From Parachlorella kessleri (lineage: Eukaryota > Chlorophyta > Trebouxiophyceae > Chlorellales > Chlorellaceae), in contig BBXU01001883.1 of NCBI GenBank assembly GCA_001598975.1, forward strand, positions 1-19,881: a stretch of 19,881 nt of DNA. Reading direction: 5' to 3'. The stretch's first letter is position 1, and each line of letters starts with the position of its first letter. Positions 8,808-18,347 of this stretch are shown piece after piece. The notes beneath the pieces are model-generated. The model did no database searches, was not told where the DNA came from, and saw only the letters and a list, made by a program, of their open reading frames with translations. The translations under genes were made by a program, and so were the position numbers.

Positions 8808-11800
8808 ATGCCTTCAGCACTAGCCCTAGGTACCTGCACCCTGCGGAGGGAGCGCCTGGCGCTGCGTCCGAGGGCAATCAGTAAGTTATCCGAGCACTTG
8901 TGGCCCTTCACGGTCAGCCCAAGCCTGTCATGGGAGCACCACCACGGTGCGGTTTGCGGTGCAGGGGTGCGTCCCTTGCAAGCCAGGCAGGTCATAGTGG
9001 CAGCCAGGCACGAAGGAGATCTTGAGGGAGAACCCTCCATCGATTTGGTGAGTTATAGGATGCCTCCGAGACCAGCTCGCTGACGGGGGCGCAAGGTTGC
9101 GATGATCGTCGAAACCCTCAGGGCACTCCCCTTGCACCTTGCTGTAGGATAACGGCGCTGTAACCAGCGGCCCTGACCTCTCGGTGGAGGTCAACGGCCT
9201 GAAACTGCCAAATCCTTTCGTCATTGGCAGCGGTGAGTGGGCTGTGCAAACCAGGGTCCCACTTGGCGGCCTGCCCTGAACAGCCAACAACTTCTGTCAC
9301 TGGCAAATTGTACTGCCAGCGGTAAGCCACTTGCTGGCTGATGACAGGGTGGCCAGATCAGCAAGGCGTCCTTTGACCACCAGCGCATTGTCTGTGGCAA
9401 CGTGGCCTGGCTATGTAACCCAAAACCAACCAAAGGCCACCTCATTTGCTGCAGGCCCTCCCGGCACTAACTATGCTGTGATGAAGAAAGCTTTTGAGGA
9501 AGGTTGGGGCGGCGTCATTTGTAAGACTGTCTCCCTGGACTCCTCCAAGGTCTGTGTGCGTACTAGTGGAAGATCATAATCCGATAAATAGGGACCTCGT
9601 GACTCTTCAGTGAAGCAACGTCTTAATGATTGGCTGTGAAGATTTTGGGGTGCCTCTGTTTAGCTTAGCCGGCGTTTTATGACAATCCTGTGGCTTTTGT
9701 GATCACAGACAGGCACATGGAGGGCAACGCCTGAGTGCTTGCTACCGTCTTGAAGCCGCCAGAGCTGGCCCAACCTCAACTCGCACTTCAACCATAGACC
9801 TGGTGTACCCCACAGATGTTTTTGCAGCTGCCGCTGCCTCGAGACTCCCTTCTCAGGATGTTCAATTACCTGCTGACCCCCGCACACCCGTCAGCTGCCG
9901 TGCAGGTGGTCAACGTGACCCCTCGCTATGCCAAGCTGCGAGCCGCGGATGGCAAGGAGGTGATTGGCTGGGAGAACATCGAACTCATCAGCGACCGGCC
10001 GCTGGAGGTGATGCTGAAGGAGATGAAGCAGCTCAAGCAGGAGTTCCCAGACAGGTAATTTGAAAAATAGTTGCGCCCAGGTCTCAAGCCACAGCCATAG
10101 TCGTGCGTGGAGTGGTTACAGACGGGTAGGTACACAGGGGGGGCCAGTTAAGCGGAGGTTGTCGGAAGCCTTTGGTTGTTCCACGGCCAAGAAATCCAGG
10201 GACGGTTAGGGGTGGCGGGTCGACGATGGAGGTGAAGCAGGTCAAGCAGGACTCTCCCGGCAGGCAAGGAGAAGCAAAAAGAGGAAGAAAGCAGACGCCC
10301 AGGGATGGGGAGGCAGTCCGGTTGGAAGGCGCTGCCAGCCTTTGTCCGCTGCATAGGCAACCCTGCCAGTGCCGCAGCTGAGGCACCTGTCCTCCCAGCT
10401 GTACCGCCTTGCCTCGCTGGCACGACTGCGGCACTGCGAAGTACTGGTCACCTTTGCCAGGAAGAAGGAGGGGTACCGAAACAAAAAGAGAGAAACGGAG
10501 GAGGGGTACCACCTGCCCCGGGCATGCTGTTAAGCACGGCCATGACTTGCCTGGACCCCTGCCATGCCCGCTCTGGTCGGGCCCTTCTTCTCACTCCAGC
10601 TCAACCCCATCTCTCTGCGTTCCCGCTGTCTGCCACCGTGATGGATTTACTTTTGCCGTCCAGGATCCTGATTGCCTCCATCATGGAGGAATATACCAAG
10701 GCGTCTTGGGAGGAACTGATTGAGCGCTGTGAAGAGGTCGGCGTGGACGCGTTTGAGATCAACTTCAGGTAACGGATCTGATACCCTCGGACACAGGGCA
10801 TAAGTTAATGGCGGTAGCATGGAGGGAGCGGCATGTGCATCACAATTACACTTTGTGGTGGCTGTTGAGGGCAGTTAGGGTTTCTTGGGCTTTCCTTTTT
10901 TCTTCTTTGACTGTGGCCACCATTGCCAACCGTGTGGCCATACCTGCCCGGCGGTGTCTACCTGCCAGCGAGACACTCTCTAAGATAGTTGCCGGTGACC
11001 ACATCCCATCTCCCGCCCTGCCGCAGCTGCCCCCACGGCATGCCGGAGCGCCGCATGGGCATGGCCATGGGCCAGGACCCCGAGCTCCTGGGGGAGGTGT
11101 GCGGCTGGATTAACGCCAAGGCCACCAAGCCGGTGTGGGCCAAGATGACGCCCAACATCACTGACATCACCGTGCCGGCACACATGGCGCTGGCGGCGGG
11201 GTGAGTGGAGTTGGGGTGGTGCTGGAAGGCAGAGCAGGTGGTGGCCTTGCGTATCAGGACCTTCCGGGCGCAACTTCTGGCGACTGAGAAAGGGAGCCTC
11301 TGTTGGGATGGAGGGGGGCTTGGAAGTGACGAGCAAGAGCGCTCCCACGGGTCCAAGGCTGGGCGCTGGCTTTCTCCCTCTTGCTGTTATGCAAGTGCGA
11401 TTGCACGGCTTCCATGCTGCCATTGTAATTAACTCTTTGAGCATGATGTGGGCCGCCCTGCACCCCTCATGACCCTCCGTCTTTGCACATCTGCTCCGCT
11501 TTTTATATTTTTCTTGCAGCTGCGAGGGTGTGGCTGCCATCAACACCATCCAGAGCGTGATGGGCATCAACCTGGACACGCTGCGGCCAGAGCCCAGCGT
11601 GGAGGGCCACACCACCCCCGGGGGCTACAGCTCCAAGGCAGTCAAGCCCATCGCGCTGGCAAAGGTGAGGTAATGGGGTGCCATGGATGGTTTGGCCTCG
11701 CTCGCCGTGTGCCTGCCTGGTTGGTTGAGGCCTCACCATGCTTAGCATTCAGGCGTTGGTTCCTGGTGCCAGGCGGTGCGAACAGTGGAAATGCTTGTGG

Positions 11801-13322
11801 GGAAGCTGACAGCGGCTGGATGCATTTATGCTCTGGGTCGCGCCTCAGCTCTCTGGTCTATTAGGTGTTTTTTTGTAATTTTTGACCTTGGGCCTTTGTC
11901 TCTCCAATGACCCTTAGTCTCTGGTGGGGCAGGTGATGTCCATAGCCAAGATGATGCAGCGGGACTTCTCCGGCAGCGGCGCCAGCCTGTCTGGCATTGG
12001 AGGAGTCAACACCGGCAAGGACGCGGCGGAGTTCATCCTACTAGGCGCGGACACTGTGCAGGTAGGGAAGGGCGCATGCAGGCAGTGGTGGGTAGGTGGT
12101 CGTGGTGGGTGCGGAGTGGTGGTGGTGCAGGCATGGTGCGGACAGGGATGGCAGTGTGAGGGCACGGGCAGTGTGGGTAAGTGGTGGTGTCGTGGGTGTG
12201 CAGACACTGTGCAGGTAGGGAGGGCTGCAGGGGCCTATGGGCAGCAGTAGGTGCTGGTAGTGCAGGCACTGTGGGAGGAAGGGCAAGCAAGGGGCATGGG
12301 AAATTTGCAATTGCATGGTGGTGGTGTAGTGGCGGCATGTTGTGGTTGTGATGGCAGCTAGAGCCGCCTTTGGGGTTCATGCCATGGCAGCGAGCGACAA
12401 CCGTTCAGTGTCGGGCACGTTCGCAGTGGCACCAAGCATATATGCACGGCCGGTCCAGCCAGGTTGACTGTACTATGACCACTATGGGGACCGCATGGGT
12501 TAGTCGTACTTAATCAAATCAGTGAGGTGCTGCCCTGCTGGTGTGCACAAGGGTAGTGCAGTATTGGTACCCCTGGGTTTGGTCCCACTGACTCAGGTCG
12601 AGAAGGCACTGCCTGCAGGTGTGCACGGGGGTGATGCTGTACGGCTACCCCATGATCAAAAAGCTGTGTGGCGGGCTCCAGGAGTTCATGCAGAAGCACG
12701 ACTTCAAGAACATCGCGGAGTTCAAGGGTGAGCAGGGGTTCCAAGCATGCGCGACATGCGGTTTAGTGGAGGAGCATGTGCAGAGAAGGGTATGTCTGGG
12801 CTCAACACTCTGGGCTCGACACCCGACACTTGTCTCACATGCCATGGAGCCAAGAAACATGCGCGGATGTGTGGGTAGTAAGCAGTTACTGAGCACAGTT
12901 CAGTGTGACACATCAGGCACAACTGAAACACATCAGTCGGCTACATCTCACGAATGATCCCCCGGGGCTGGTTGTCAGCGCAGGCCCCCTTGGGTGCCGC
13001 GGGCGCCGGGTGCCATATTTACCATCCCTCGACACCCTATGTTATTGCTGACATCAAGGAAGGGGCTCCTGGCTGCCTGCTGGCGCCCAGCCTCCTTAGC
13101 TGCCATACCCTCCACCCAGGTTACAACTGAGGACAAACATAAACCACTTCCCTGGCTGCTGCAGGTGCTAGCCTGCCCTACTTCACCACCCACATGGAGC
13201 TGGTGCGCATGCAGCGGGAGGCGATTGAGTCGCGCCGCAAGGAGCGGGTGGGTCTCGCCAAGGATGACGACTGGTCGGGCGACGGCTTTGTGAAAGAGGC
13301 CGAGTCCATGGTGGCCAACTAG
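8808..13322 (+). CDS. PYD1: Dihydropyrimidine dehydrogenase, plant/algal plastid type
   Basis: It catalyses NADPH-dependent reduction of uracil and thymine to the dihydro forms, the first step of pyrimidine catabolism; in plants this is plastidial. Eleven exons match in phase: 8808-8880, 8965-9047, 9148-9232, 9455-9549, 9906-10054, 10664-10768, 11027-11200, 11520-11664, 11933-12061, 12619-12727 and 13165-13322. They give 434 aa, close to plant PYD1 and far shorter than the animal enzyme (about 1,025 aa), because only the FMN/pyrimidine-binding barrel is present. The N-terminus (MPSALALGTCTLRRERLALR) is basic and lacks acidic residues except one Glu, like a transit peptide. Visible motifs are GSGPPGTNY (79-87), KTVSLD (104-109), NVTPR (115-119), the catalytic-Cys motif SCPHGMPERRMG (Cys198), NTIQS (from 263), GIGGVNTGKDA (324-334, FMN phosphate) and CTGVMLYGY (from 348). 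The barrel exons are near certain. Exons 1-2 rest on good donors (GTAAGT, GTGAGT) and phase. Confidence 0.95.
9276..9330 (+). repeat. Decayed copy of PYD1 exon 3 end plus donor
   Basis: Bases 9276-9305 (CTGAACAGCCAACAAC then TTCTGTCACTGGCA) resemble 9199-9229 at the end of exon 3 (CTGAAACTGCCAAATC then CTTTCGTCATTGGCA). About 16 bases later comes CAGCGGTAAGC, which echoes the real donor CAGCGGTGAGT. The copy is offset by about 77 bases, in intron 3. Confidence 0.5.
10074..10100 (+). repeat. Short dispersed repeat, copy B
   Basis: Partner of 6204-6231: it starts CGCCCAGGTCTCAAG and ends CACAGCCATAG. It sits 20 bases into PYD1 intron 5. Similarity outside this core fades quickly, though both copies are preceded by A/T-rich sequence. 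Confidence 0.55.
12050..12220 (+). repeat. Tandem copy of PYD1 exon 9 end and its splice donor
   Basis: GACACTGTGCAGGTAGGG occurs at 12050-12067, spanning the end of exon 9 (donor at 12062), and again with 18/18 identity at 12203-12220 inside intron 9. The period is 153 bases, exactly 51 codons, and the intervening frame is open. A weaker third echo (GTGCAGGCACTGTGGGAGG) lies near 12260. Both segments sit in GTG-rich intron sequence. Confidence 0.8.
12525..12571 (+). repeat. Decayed copy of PYD1 exon 10 start
   Basis: The segment with CTGCTGGTGTGCAC, then GGGTAGTGCAGTA, resembles the real acceptor and exon start CTGCAGGTGTGCAC, then GGGTGATGCTGTA, at 12613-12651. It lies about 78 bases upstream. 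The copy has CTG where the real acceptor has CAG, so it should not splice. Confidence 0.55.
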
Positions 13323-13601
13323 CTTAGTCAGGTCTAGTTTGACAGCTTCCCACCACCTTGCGGGGCAAGAACAAGCGTGTCACACCTGGCGGGGGAACCC
13401 ATGGTGGCCAAGTAGGGGTGCCAACTGGGCTGGAGGGGGGATGGGTGCAGCTGCATGCAGCCGTTCGCCTGGCTAAAAGGCAACAGCCTAGCACCACAGG
13501 TCGTCTACCCCATGCCCTGGCAGAGGCTGTACACCCAGCGTACTGCTAGGCGTACCAGCGGCAGGCCTGGCCTGGCAGGGTTCACTACCACCGGGGGAAA
13601 C

Positions 13602-13790
13602 TCAGCCATGGTCACTTATAGTTACCGGGGATGCCCACGCGGCCCCCAGCCACAGCCTTGATTTCGCGACTTTTCTAGAGTCCTGCTCTGCTGCTTGGGT
13701 CTCTTGCTGCTTAGCTTCCGCGGGCCCTTGGGCAGTGTCAGGTGGGTACTGTTGCTGCAACCTGCGCCGCCCTTGCAAGGGTGCAGGTGG
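13602..13790 (-). CDS. Candidate terminal exon of an unidentified minus-strand gene
   Basis: After an acceptor (CCAACAG) the minus strand is open for 62 codons to a TGA at 13604-13602. The translation is Pro/Gln-rich then charged (AEAKQQETQAAEQDSRKVAK) and ends ASPVTISDHG. I do not recognise it. No matching upstream exon could be fixed. The CAG-rich composition of this genome readily makes such stretches by chance, so this may simply be PYD1 3' UTR. Confidence 0.2.
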   Translation of the reverse strand, partial: PPAPLQGRRRLQQQYPPDTAQGPAEAKQQETQAAEQDSRKVAKSRLWLGAAWASPVTISDHG

Positions 13791-14120
13791 CTGTTGGTTG
13801 CTTCAGTACCAGCTACAACAATGGCCGTTTTGCAAGACTCGTGTGGCAAGTGACGAACCATATCATGGCACAAGATATGCTCCCATATGTGTACACCTTC
13901 CAACATGTCATATGATATATGTATGTACTGTCTTGTTAAGCTCACTCCGCTCGTTGCCATGGAGCACCGTGCGTGCCATAGGCGACCCTTGTTGTCAGAG
14001 CCTGGCCATTATTATGGCAGGCCAAGTGACAAGGGACTAGCAGGGTATTGTGTACCTCTTAAGAAGCTCCTTTCTTTCTTTCAAGTCATCATGACCAACA
14101 TGGCAATACAATGTAACCAG

Positions 14121-14230
14121 GCGTCTATGCTACCCGAGCTCGCTTTGTCAGGCAGGAGATCTTAGCTAAGAACGAAATAGAGGCAGCCGACTTCAGGTCA
14201 GAGGCCTCCATCATGCGTGAGGCCCAAAAG
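14121..14230 (+). CDS. Candidate internal exon of an unidentified plus-strand gene
   Basis: An acceptor (TAACCAG) and donor (AAAAG then GTACCC) bound 110 bases that read with no stop as VYATRARFVRQEILAKNEIE followed by AADFRSEASIMREAQK. This charged, helix-like sequence looks like real protein, but I cannot name its family. It would enter with one base from an earlier exon and leave in phase 0. The opposite strand is also open over most of this length. It may belong with the plus-strand exon at 15256-15407, which would interleave the gene with the Rab gene. Confidence 0.35.
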
Positions 14231-14620
14231 GTACCCATACTGCAATACACATCCCAAGGACAGTACAATTCTCACATCCATGCTCCCTGCTACCATTGAA
14301 ACACACACAGTGCCCGCGATGCGGCTAGAGTATCGCTAACAATAAAACAAGGGAATGTCCGCAAGCCAGCCCTGGTACTGTGAAGCTCCAACCCCACAGC
14401 TGGCTATTTGCTCCCAGTTCAGTACGGATATCACACCCCATCGTCATTCCCTGCCAACCCAAAATCATGCCGCCACTCCATGCAGCTGCAGGGAAGCTAC
14501 AAGGGAAGGAGGGGCCTCAGCGAGCATCTCACCGCTGATCCCCTCTGCTCCCACTAATAGCCCACTGTCTCCCAGTGGCCGTAGCTTGTCTCAGGAAGAG
14601 AGACTTAGTGGACCAGAACT

Positions 14621-14647
14621 TAGGCAAGACTACAGAGCATACCTGCA
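14621..14647 (+). repeat. 27-base segment shared with 7631-7656
   Basis: TAGGCAAGACTACAGAGCAT followed by ACCTGCA here matches CAGGCAAGACACAGAGCACA followed by CCTGCA at 7631-7656, with two substitutions and one indel. The other copy is in an intron of the coiled-coil gene. The flanks are unrelated. It could be a remnant of a dispersed element or chance. Confidence 0.4.
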
Positions 14648-14851
14648 CCCCGCCATGCTCAGTACGGTTTGCCCCCGATCCCTCCCTGTGTTCGCACTGC
14701 CTGCCGCCATTAACAAATACGCAAGCTGCTGATGTCACAATTGACCAGCACTGCCTTATCGGTGGCTAGCACGCCCTGCCTGCAGGAACCAGGATAAGGC
14801 CCTGAACACATTCAGAGGACCTAGCTGCTGCCCCAGGCACACTGCTTTGGC

Positions 14852-17800
14852 CTAGCCGCTGCCGCAGCAGCCGCCCTGCTGCCTATCGGGCTTCACCGGC
14901 TCTTCGACTCGTATGGGGATACGGATGCCGCTGGGGATCCTTGGCCCAGTAGGGTCAGCAGCTGCAGCCTCCACCCGGTTTTTCTTGATGATGCCATAGA
15001 TCTGCACTAAGGGAGGGTTCTATTATGGTACTTGCTGTTGTCCTAGGGTATCCCTTGGTGCTAGGGAACCAATTACAAACCTGCAGCACACGATTGTGAC
15101 TGCCAACCAGCAGCAGAGTCGTTGACATTTCCCTTGTGTTACCATGACCAGGGTGGTGGAAACTGTACACGCCAGGCTAGACTGGGCAACTGGCCAGAGA
15201 CGGCACACAGTCTCCTGCGGTTATCGTGCCTACTCTTTCTTCTCTTGGGTCCCAGTATACATACAAAAGGCGCCGGCCCCCTCTGGCACCCTGGTGTCAT
15301 CTCAGGCCGGCCTGGTAGCAGGCACTGGCGATTTCGTCATCACCCCAAAGGAATCCCCGGTTACGGAAGCTGCCGAACAGAAGCAGGGGCCTAGTGAGCC
15401 CTCCTGACCTCCAAGTGTGACCAACTCCATTGTGGTGCTCACAAAGCCCAGCTCACCTCTCTTTCTTCTTTGCTGCCTAGAGACAAACTGCTCACCTCTT
15501 CAATGGCCCGGGTGAATGCTGGTCCCACATTTGAACCGTCCATGGCCGAAGTCTCTATGAACAGCAGCCCTTCCCGCTCGGCCACTTTCTGCGCTGGAGC
15601 AGCCGCCCATCAGTCCCTCCAGACTTTGCACGGCCCAGCAAGTTCAGGATTGACACACATCAAAAAACTGAGTATGTGGCTAGCAGTATCCAGGACGCCC
15701 AGGGTATCCTGAGGCGCCACGGGCAGCAATCCAAGGAGCAACAACACAAGGAACACCAGGGGCAGAGCCATATACGTCTCATGCACATACCTCTGCAGTA
15801 GGCTTCGGACAAAATGGTAACTGACGGGGATACCTCACTGACATGGGCATGTTGACATTTTATTGGCAATGCATGCGACACCAGCATGCACTCTCCAGGC
15901 TTACCTTGGCGCTCTGTGTTGAGATGACGCGCTGCTGCCCAAGGTCCGTCTTGTTGCCCACCTGGGCGATGAGAAGCAATGAGAAGGAGAAACAAAAGCG
16001 CGTGTCGGGCTCAGACGAGGGATAACCACAAATCACTTGCTGCGTCAGTTCCTGAGCTCCTACTTGATTAACGCAAAGCCGACACGCTCCGCCACGGTCC
16101 CCACTGTCTCACACTTTCGCTTCCTAGCCCAGCACAGACAGCTATCAACCGCTTCAAAGAGGAGCTAGCAGTCGAGCTGCACGTCAGGTGCACGTAAACC
16201 ACAGAAGCCCAGTGGCATAAGCTCAGCATGGCTCACCAGCATCACCACCAGGCTGCTGTCTGCATGTTCGCTCAGCTCCTGCACACAGTCAAGAAATCAG
16301 TCAGTCGATAACGTTTCCCAGAGCAGTAGACTGTGCCGTAGATCCGTCGTAGGTGCACCACAAGTATTCAGGTTTACACTATGCCATCATCGGGGTTGCA
16401 TCTGGTGCAGATTCAGTGACAAGATACACGTCAACCAATTCTCACAAGACCAAACAATCACTGTCCAGTGAATGATCGTCCGCCCTGTACCAAATAGCTG
16501 GGGGGGAGGGGTAGTAGTCAGCTTAACGTAATGCGAAAGCAGGGTGAGGTGGAGAAAAGGTGGAAAAGCACTGCGAAACTTTTCAAGCCTGCTTCTTGTC
16601 TGCTCCTCCGCGTCCCGGTTCCCAGGTTCTCGGCTTATTGGGGACCGACTCCGGCGTCAGGAGCTATCAGAGGAGTCGAGAAGCGGACCCAGCCACTGCT
16701 GGACGTTCCCTCCAAATAAGTCTGGTTCCGTAAAACAAGTTGGTGAGTAGGTGAACCGTCTTATTGCAGCAGCTCCTTGGCTTGAGAGACTACTACACCT
16801 TGCCACGCAAGGGGTCATTCGACATGTCACTAGTTGGCAAGGTGGCATGACTACAGCTAACCTCCGCTCAAAGGATTCAAGTCTGTAAATTTTGCCTGCC
16901 GCAGGCAGAAGCGGAGTCGGTGAGACAGGGTCTCCTCCTGCCTACTGCTGAAGGTGGGTGGATGGACGATCTTCTAAACTTGTGCCCTGTTACTGGGGCT
17001 CTGAGAGGCTGCAGGCAGGGCGTTCGACCTCCCCTTCTTATCCGAGCACTCGCCACCTTGTGGTTTGGATTCTGTGCCTCCCTCAAAATCACATCGCCTC
17101 CCTTATAATCCCATGGAGACGGGCAGTAGAGTGGGGAACAACATGACTTTGCCAGTCATGTTTGCCCCCCTCCCAATTGGGCTTACATCCATCCAGCGTT
17201 TGACGTTGTCGAAGCTTGACTGCCGAGTAACATCGTAGACTAGAAGCGCGCCGACCGCGCCTCGGTAGTATGCGTTGGTAATGGCCCGGTAGCGCTCCTG
17301 ACCTGCCAAAAACATGAGGGCAGGGCTACTGTGGACAAGTGCATGGCATGGGGGTTGCCAGCTTGGGTGCTCTCACGGGAAGGTCTCTGGCATGCAGCAC
17401 GTCTCCCGGGGCGGTGCGCTTGTTGACGGCCACAGTACTTCCTAGGCCCTTGAAGTCCCTGGTCCCCCCGCATCTGCTTCAGGGCTGTGATCATGTGTGG
17501 TGTGTAGTCTGTAGCGTGTGGGTCCCCACCTGCTGTGTCCCATATCTGCGCCTTTAAAACTTTCCCGTCCATGTGCAATGTCTTCGTGGCAAACTCCACC
17601 CCTGCGGCAGTGAAGCGGTGCAGCAATTTGTGGAGCACCCCTAGACTGCTTGTGTGTTGGGGCGGAACCTGGTTCCCTGAGGGCAAGCCGCCACCTCACC
17701 TATTGTGGGTTTGCTAGAGGCGTTGAACTCGTTACGCGTGAACCTTGATAGGATGTTGGTCTTTCCCACGCCGCTGTCGCCTACTAGGACTATCTGCAGT

Positions 17801-17921
17801 GTGAAGGGCAGTGGCTGTTAGCGTAGTACCAGCGTAGGGAAGGCGGGAGTGTCGAGCGGGTTTGGCATGCACTTGCCTTCATGAGCAGGTCGTAGTCATC
17901 ATTTTTGGTGACTTGCGTCAT
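14852..17921 (-). CDS. RAB11: Rab11/RabA-type small GTPase
   Basis: A membrane-traffic GTPase; the Rab11/RabA group acts at recycling endosomes, trans-Golgi and plasma membrane. Eight minus-strand exons match in phase: 17921-17877, 17793-17700, 17601-17530, 17302-17187, 16278-16237, 15961-15905, 15588-15496 and 15001-14852. They give 222 aa, normal for the family. Visible are the P-loop GDSGVGKT (20-27), switch I with Thr45 in KPTIGVEFAT, WDTAGQE (67-73, catalytic Gln72), the Rab11-like [24 protein letters not shown] (126-129), ETSAM (154-158) and a C-terminal GGCCGSG with Cys218/Cys219 for geranylgeranylation. The start ATG is the first Met, with GCC before it. Intron 1 (83 nt) uses a GC donor (AAG then GCAAGT); a nearby GT would break the frame into the P-loop exon. 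No key residue is missing, so it should be active. Intron 4 is the longest, at 908 nt, and holds nothing I can identify. Confidence 0.95.
15256..15407 (+). CDS. Candidate terminal exon of a plus-strand gene inside a Rab intron
   Basis: A pyrimidine-rich tract ending in CCCAG precedes 49 open codons and a TGA at 15405-15407. The translation reads [19 protein letters not shown], then [18 protein letters not shown], and ends QGPSEPS. It looks like a natural protein C-terminus but is unrecognised. A later acceptor (TCATCTCAG, exon from about 15303) is an alternative. The frame is open back to an ATG at 15144. It lies wholly within Rab intron 7 on the opposite strand. A possible preceding piece starts after TCCTAG at 15047 ([20 protein letters not shown]), but the join is not secure. 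Confidence 0.35.
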
Positions 17922-18347
17922 GGCTAATCCTTAGCTGGTATTTGAGCGGGCCCCAGCCTGCTTCTGTGGCTGGCTACGAGCTCAAAAGTTTTATATGTGA
18001 GGCCGTGAGCTAGCAAGACTGGCCCCCTTGACCTTGTGTGTGCTACTCACAGAGCCTGGGCTAGCTTATGAACAGGGTGGGCCTGAGGGTAAGTGCTGGT
18101 ACCCACTGTCCTTAATTAGCCAGCCTTGGATGGGTGAATTTGCGCTGCACACAGTATTCTGATTACGACGCAGCGCAGATGAGGCCCGCTTCGCTGCGGA
18201 AGTTTGGGGTCATCCGAGAAGCAGTCCCGCCCCTGCCCCTGTATTGCAGGGGGCGTCCCATGAAGCTACTGCGAACCCAAGGGCTATCGACGACATCCAG
18301 CAATATTCTGTGCTCTCGTTGTAGACGGTAAAGACCTCAGCTCGTAT
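17922..18347. promoter_or_regulatory. Divergent promoter region between the Rab gene and the GAF-domain gene
   Basis: About 426 bases separate the two proposed start codons. No TATA box or palindrome stands out. The part from 18134 to 18331 is open on the plus strand in one frame, but its translation resembles nothing known. It may be 5' UTR or an upstream exon of the GAF-domain gene, since acceptor-like TTGCAG at about 18249 and donor-like GTAAAG at about 18328 are present. Confidence 0.45.

Larger units (their letters stand above)
13323..14851. other. Region between PYD1 and the Rab gene, mostly unassigned
   Basis: It should hold the 3' UTRs of PYD1 (plus) and the Rab gene (minus). The first plus-strand TGTAA after PYD1 is at 14112-14116, which would imply an almost 800-nt 3' UTR. 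No minus-strand TGTAA was found for the Rab gene. An AT-rich patch with CATATGATATATG lies near 13910. Two weak exon candidates inside it are listed separately; 14231-14851 otherwise shows only unrecognised open frames. Confidence 0.45.

Noticed and set aside
8930..9031. Alternative ATG (8930) giving a basic transit-peptide-like start for PYD1
   Set aside because: That frame meets TGA at 9029-9031 before any usable donor, whereas the ATG at 8808 joins in phase through two good introns.
11924..12250. Single 108-codon open frame covering PYD1 exon 9 and part of intron 9
   Set aside because: Not a separate gene: it is exon 9 read through its donor. It is useful only as evidence that the duplicated donor stays in frame.
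13905..13925. AT-rich palindromic patch (CATATGATATATG)
   Set aside because: Too short and isolated to call a hairpin element or origin.
14355..14732. 125-codon plus-strand open frame upstream of the Rab terminal exon
   Set aside because: The translation is compositionally plain and could not be joined in phase to the neighbouring plus-strand exon candidates.
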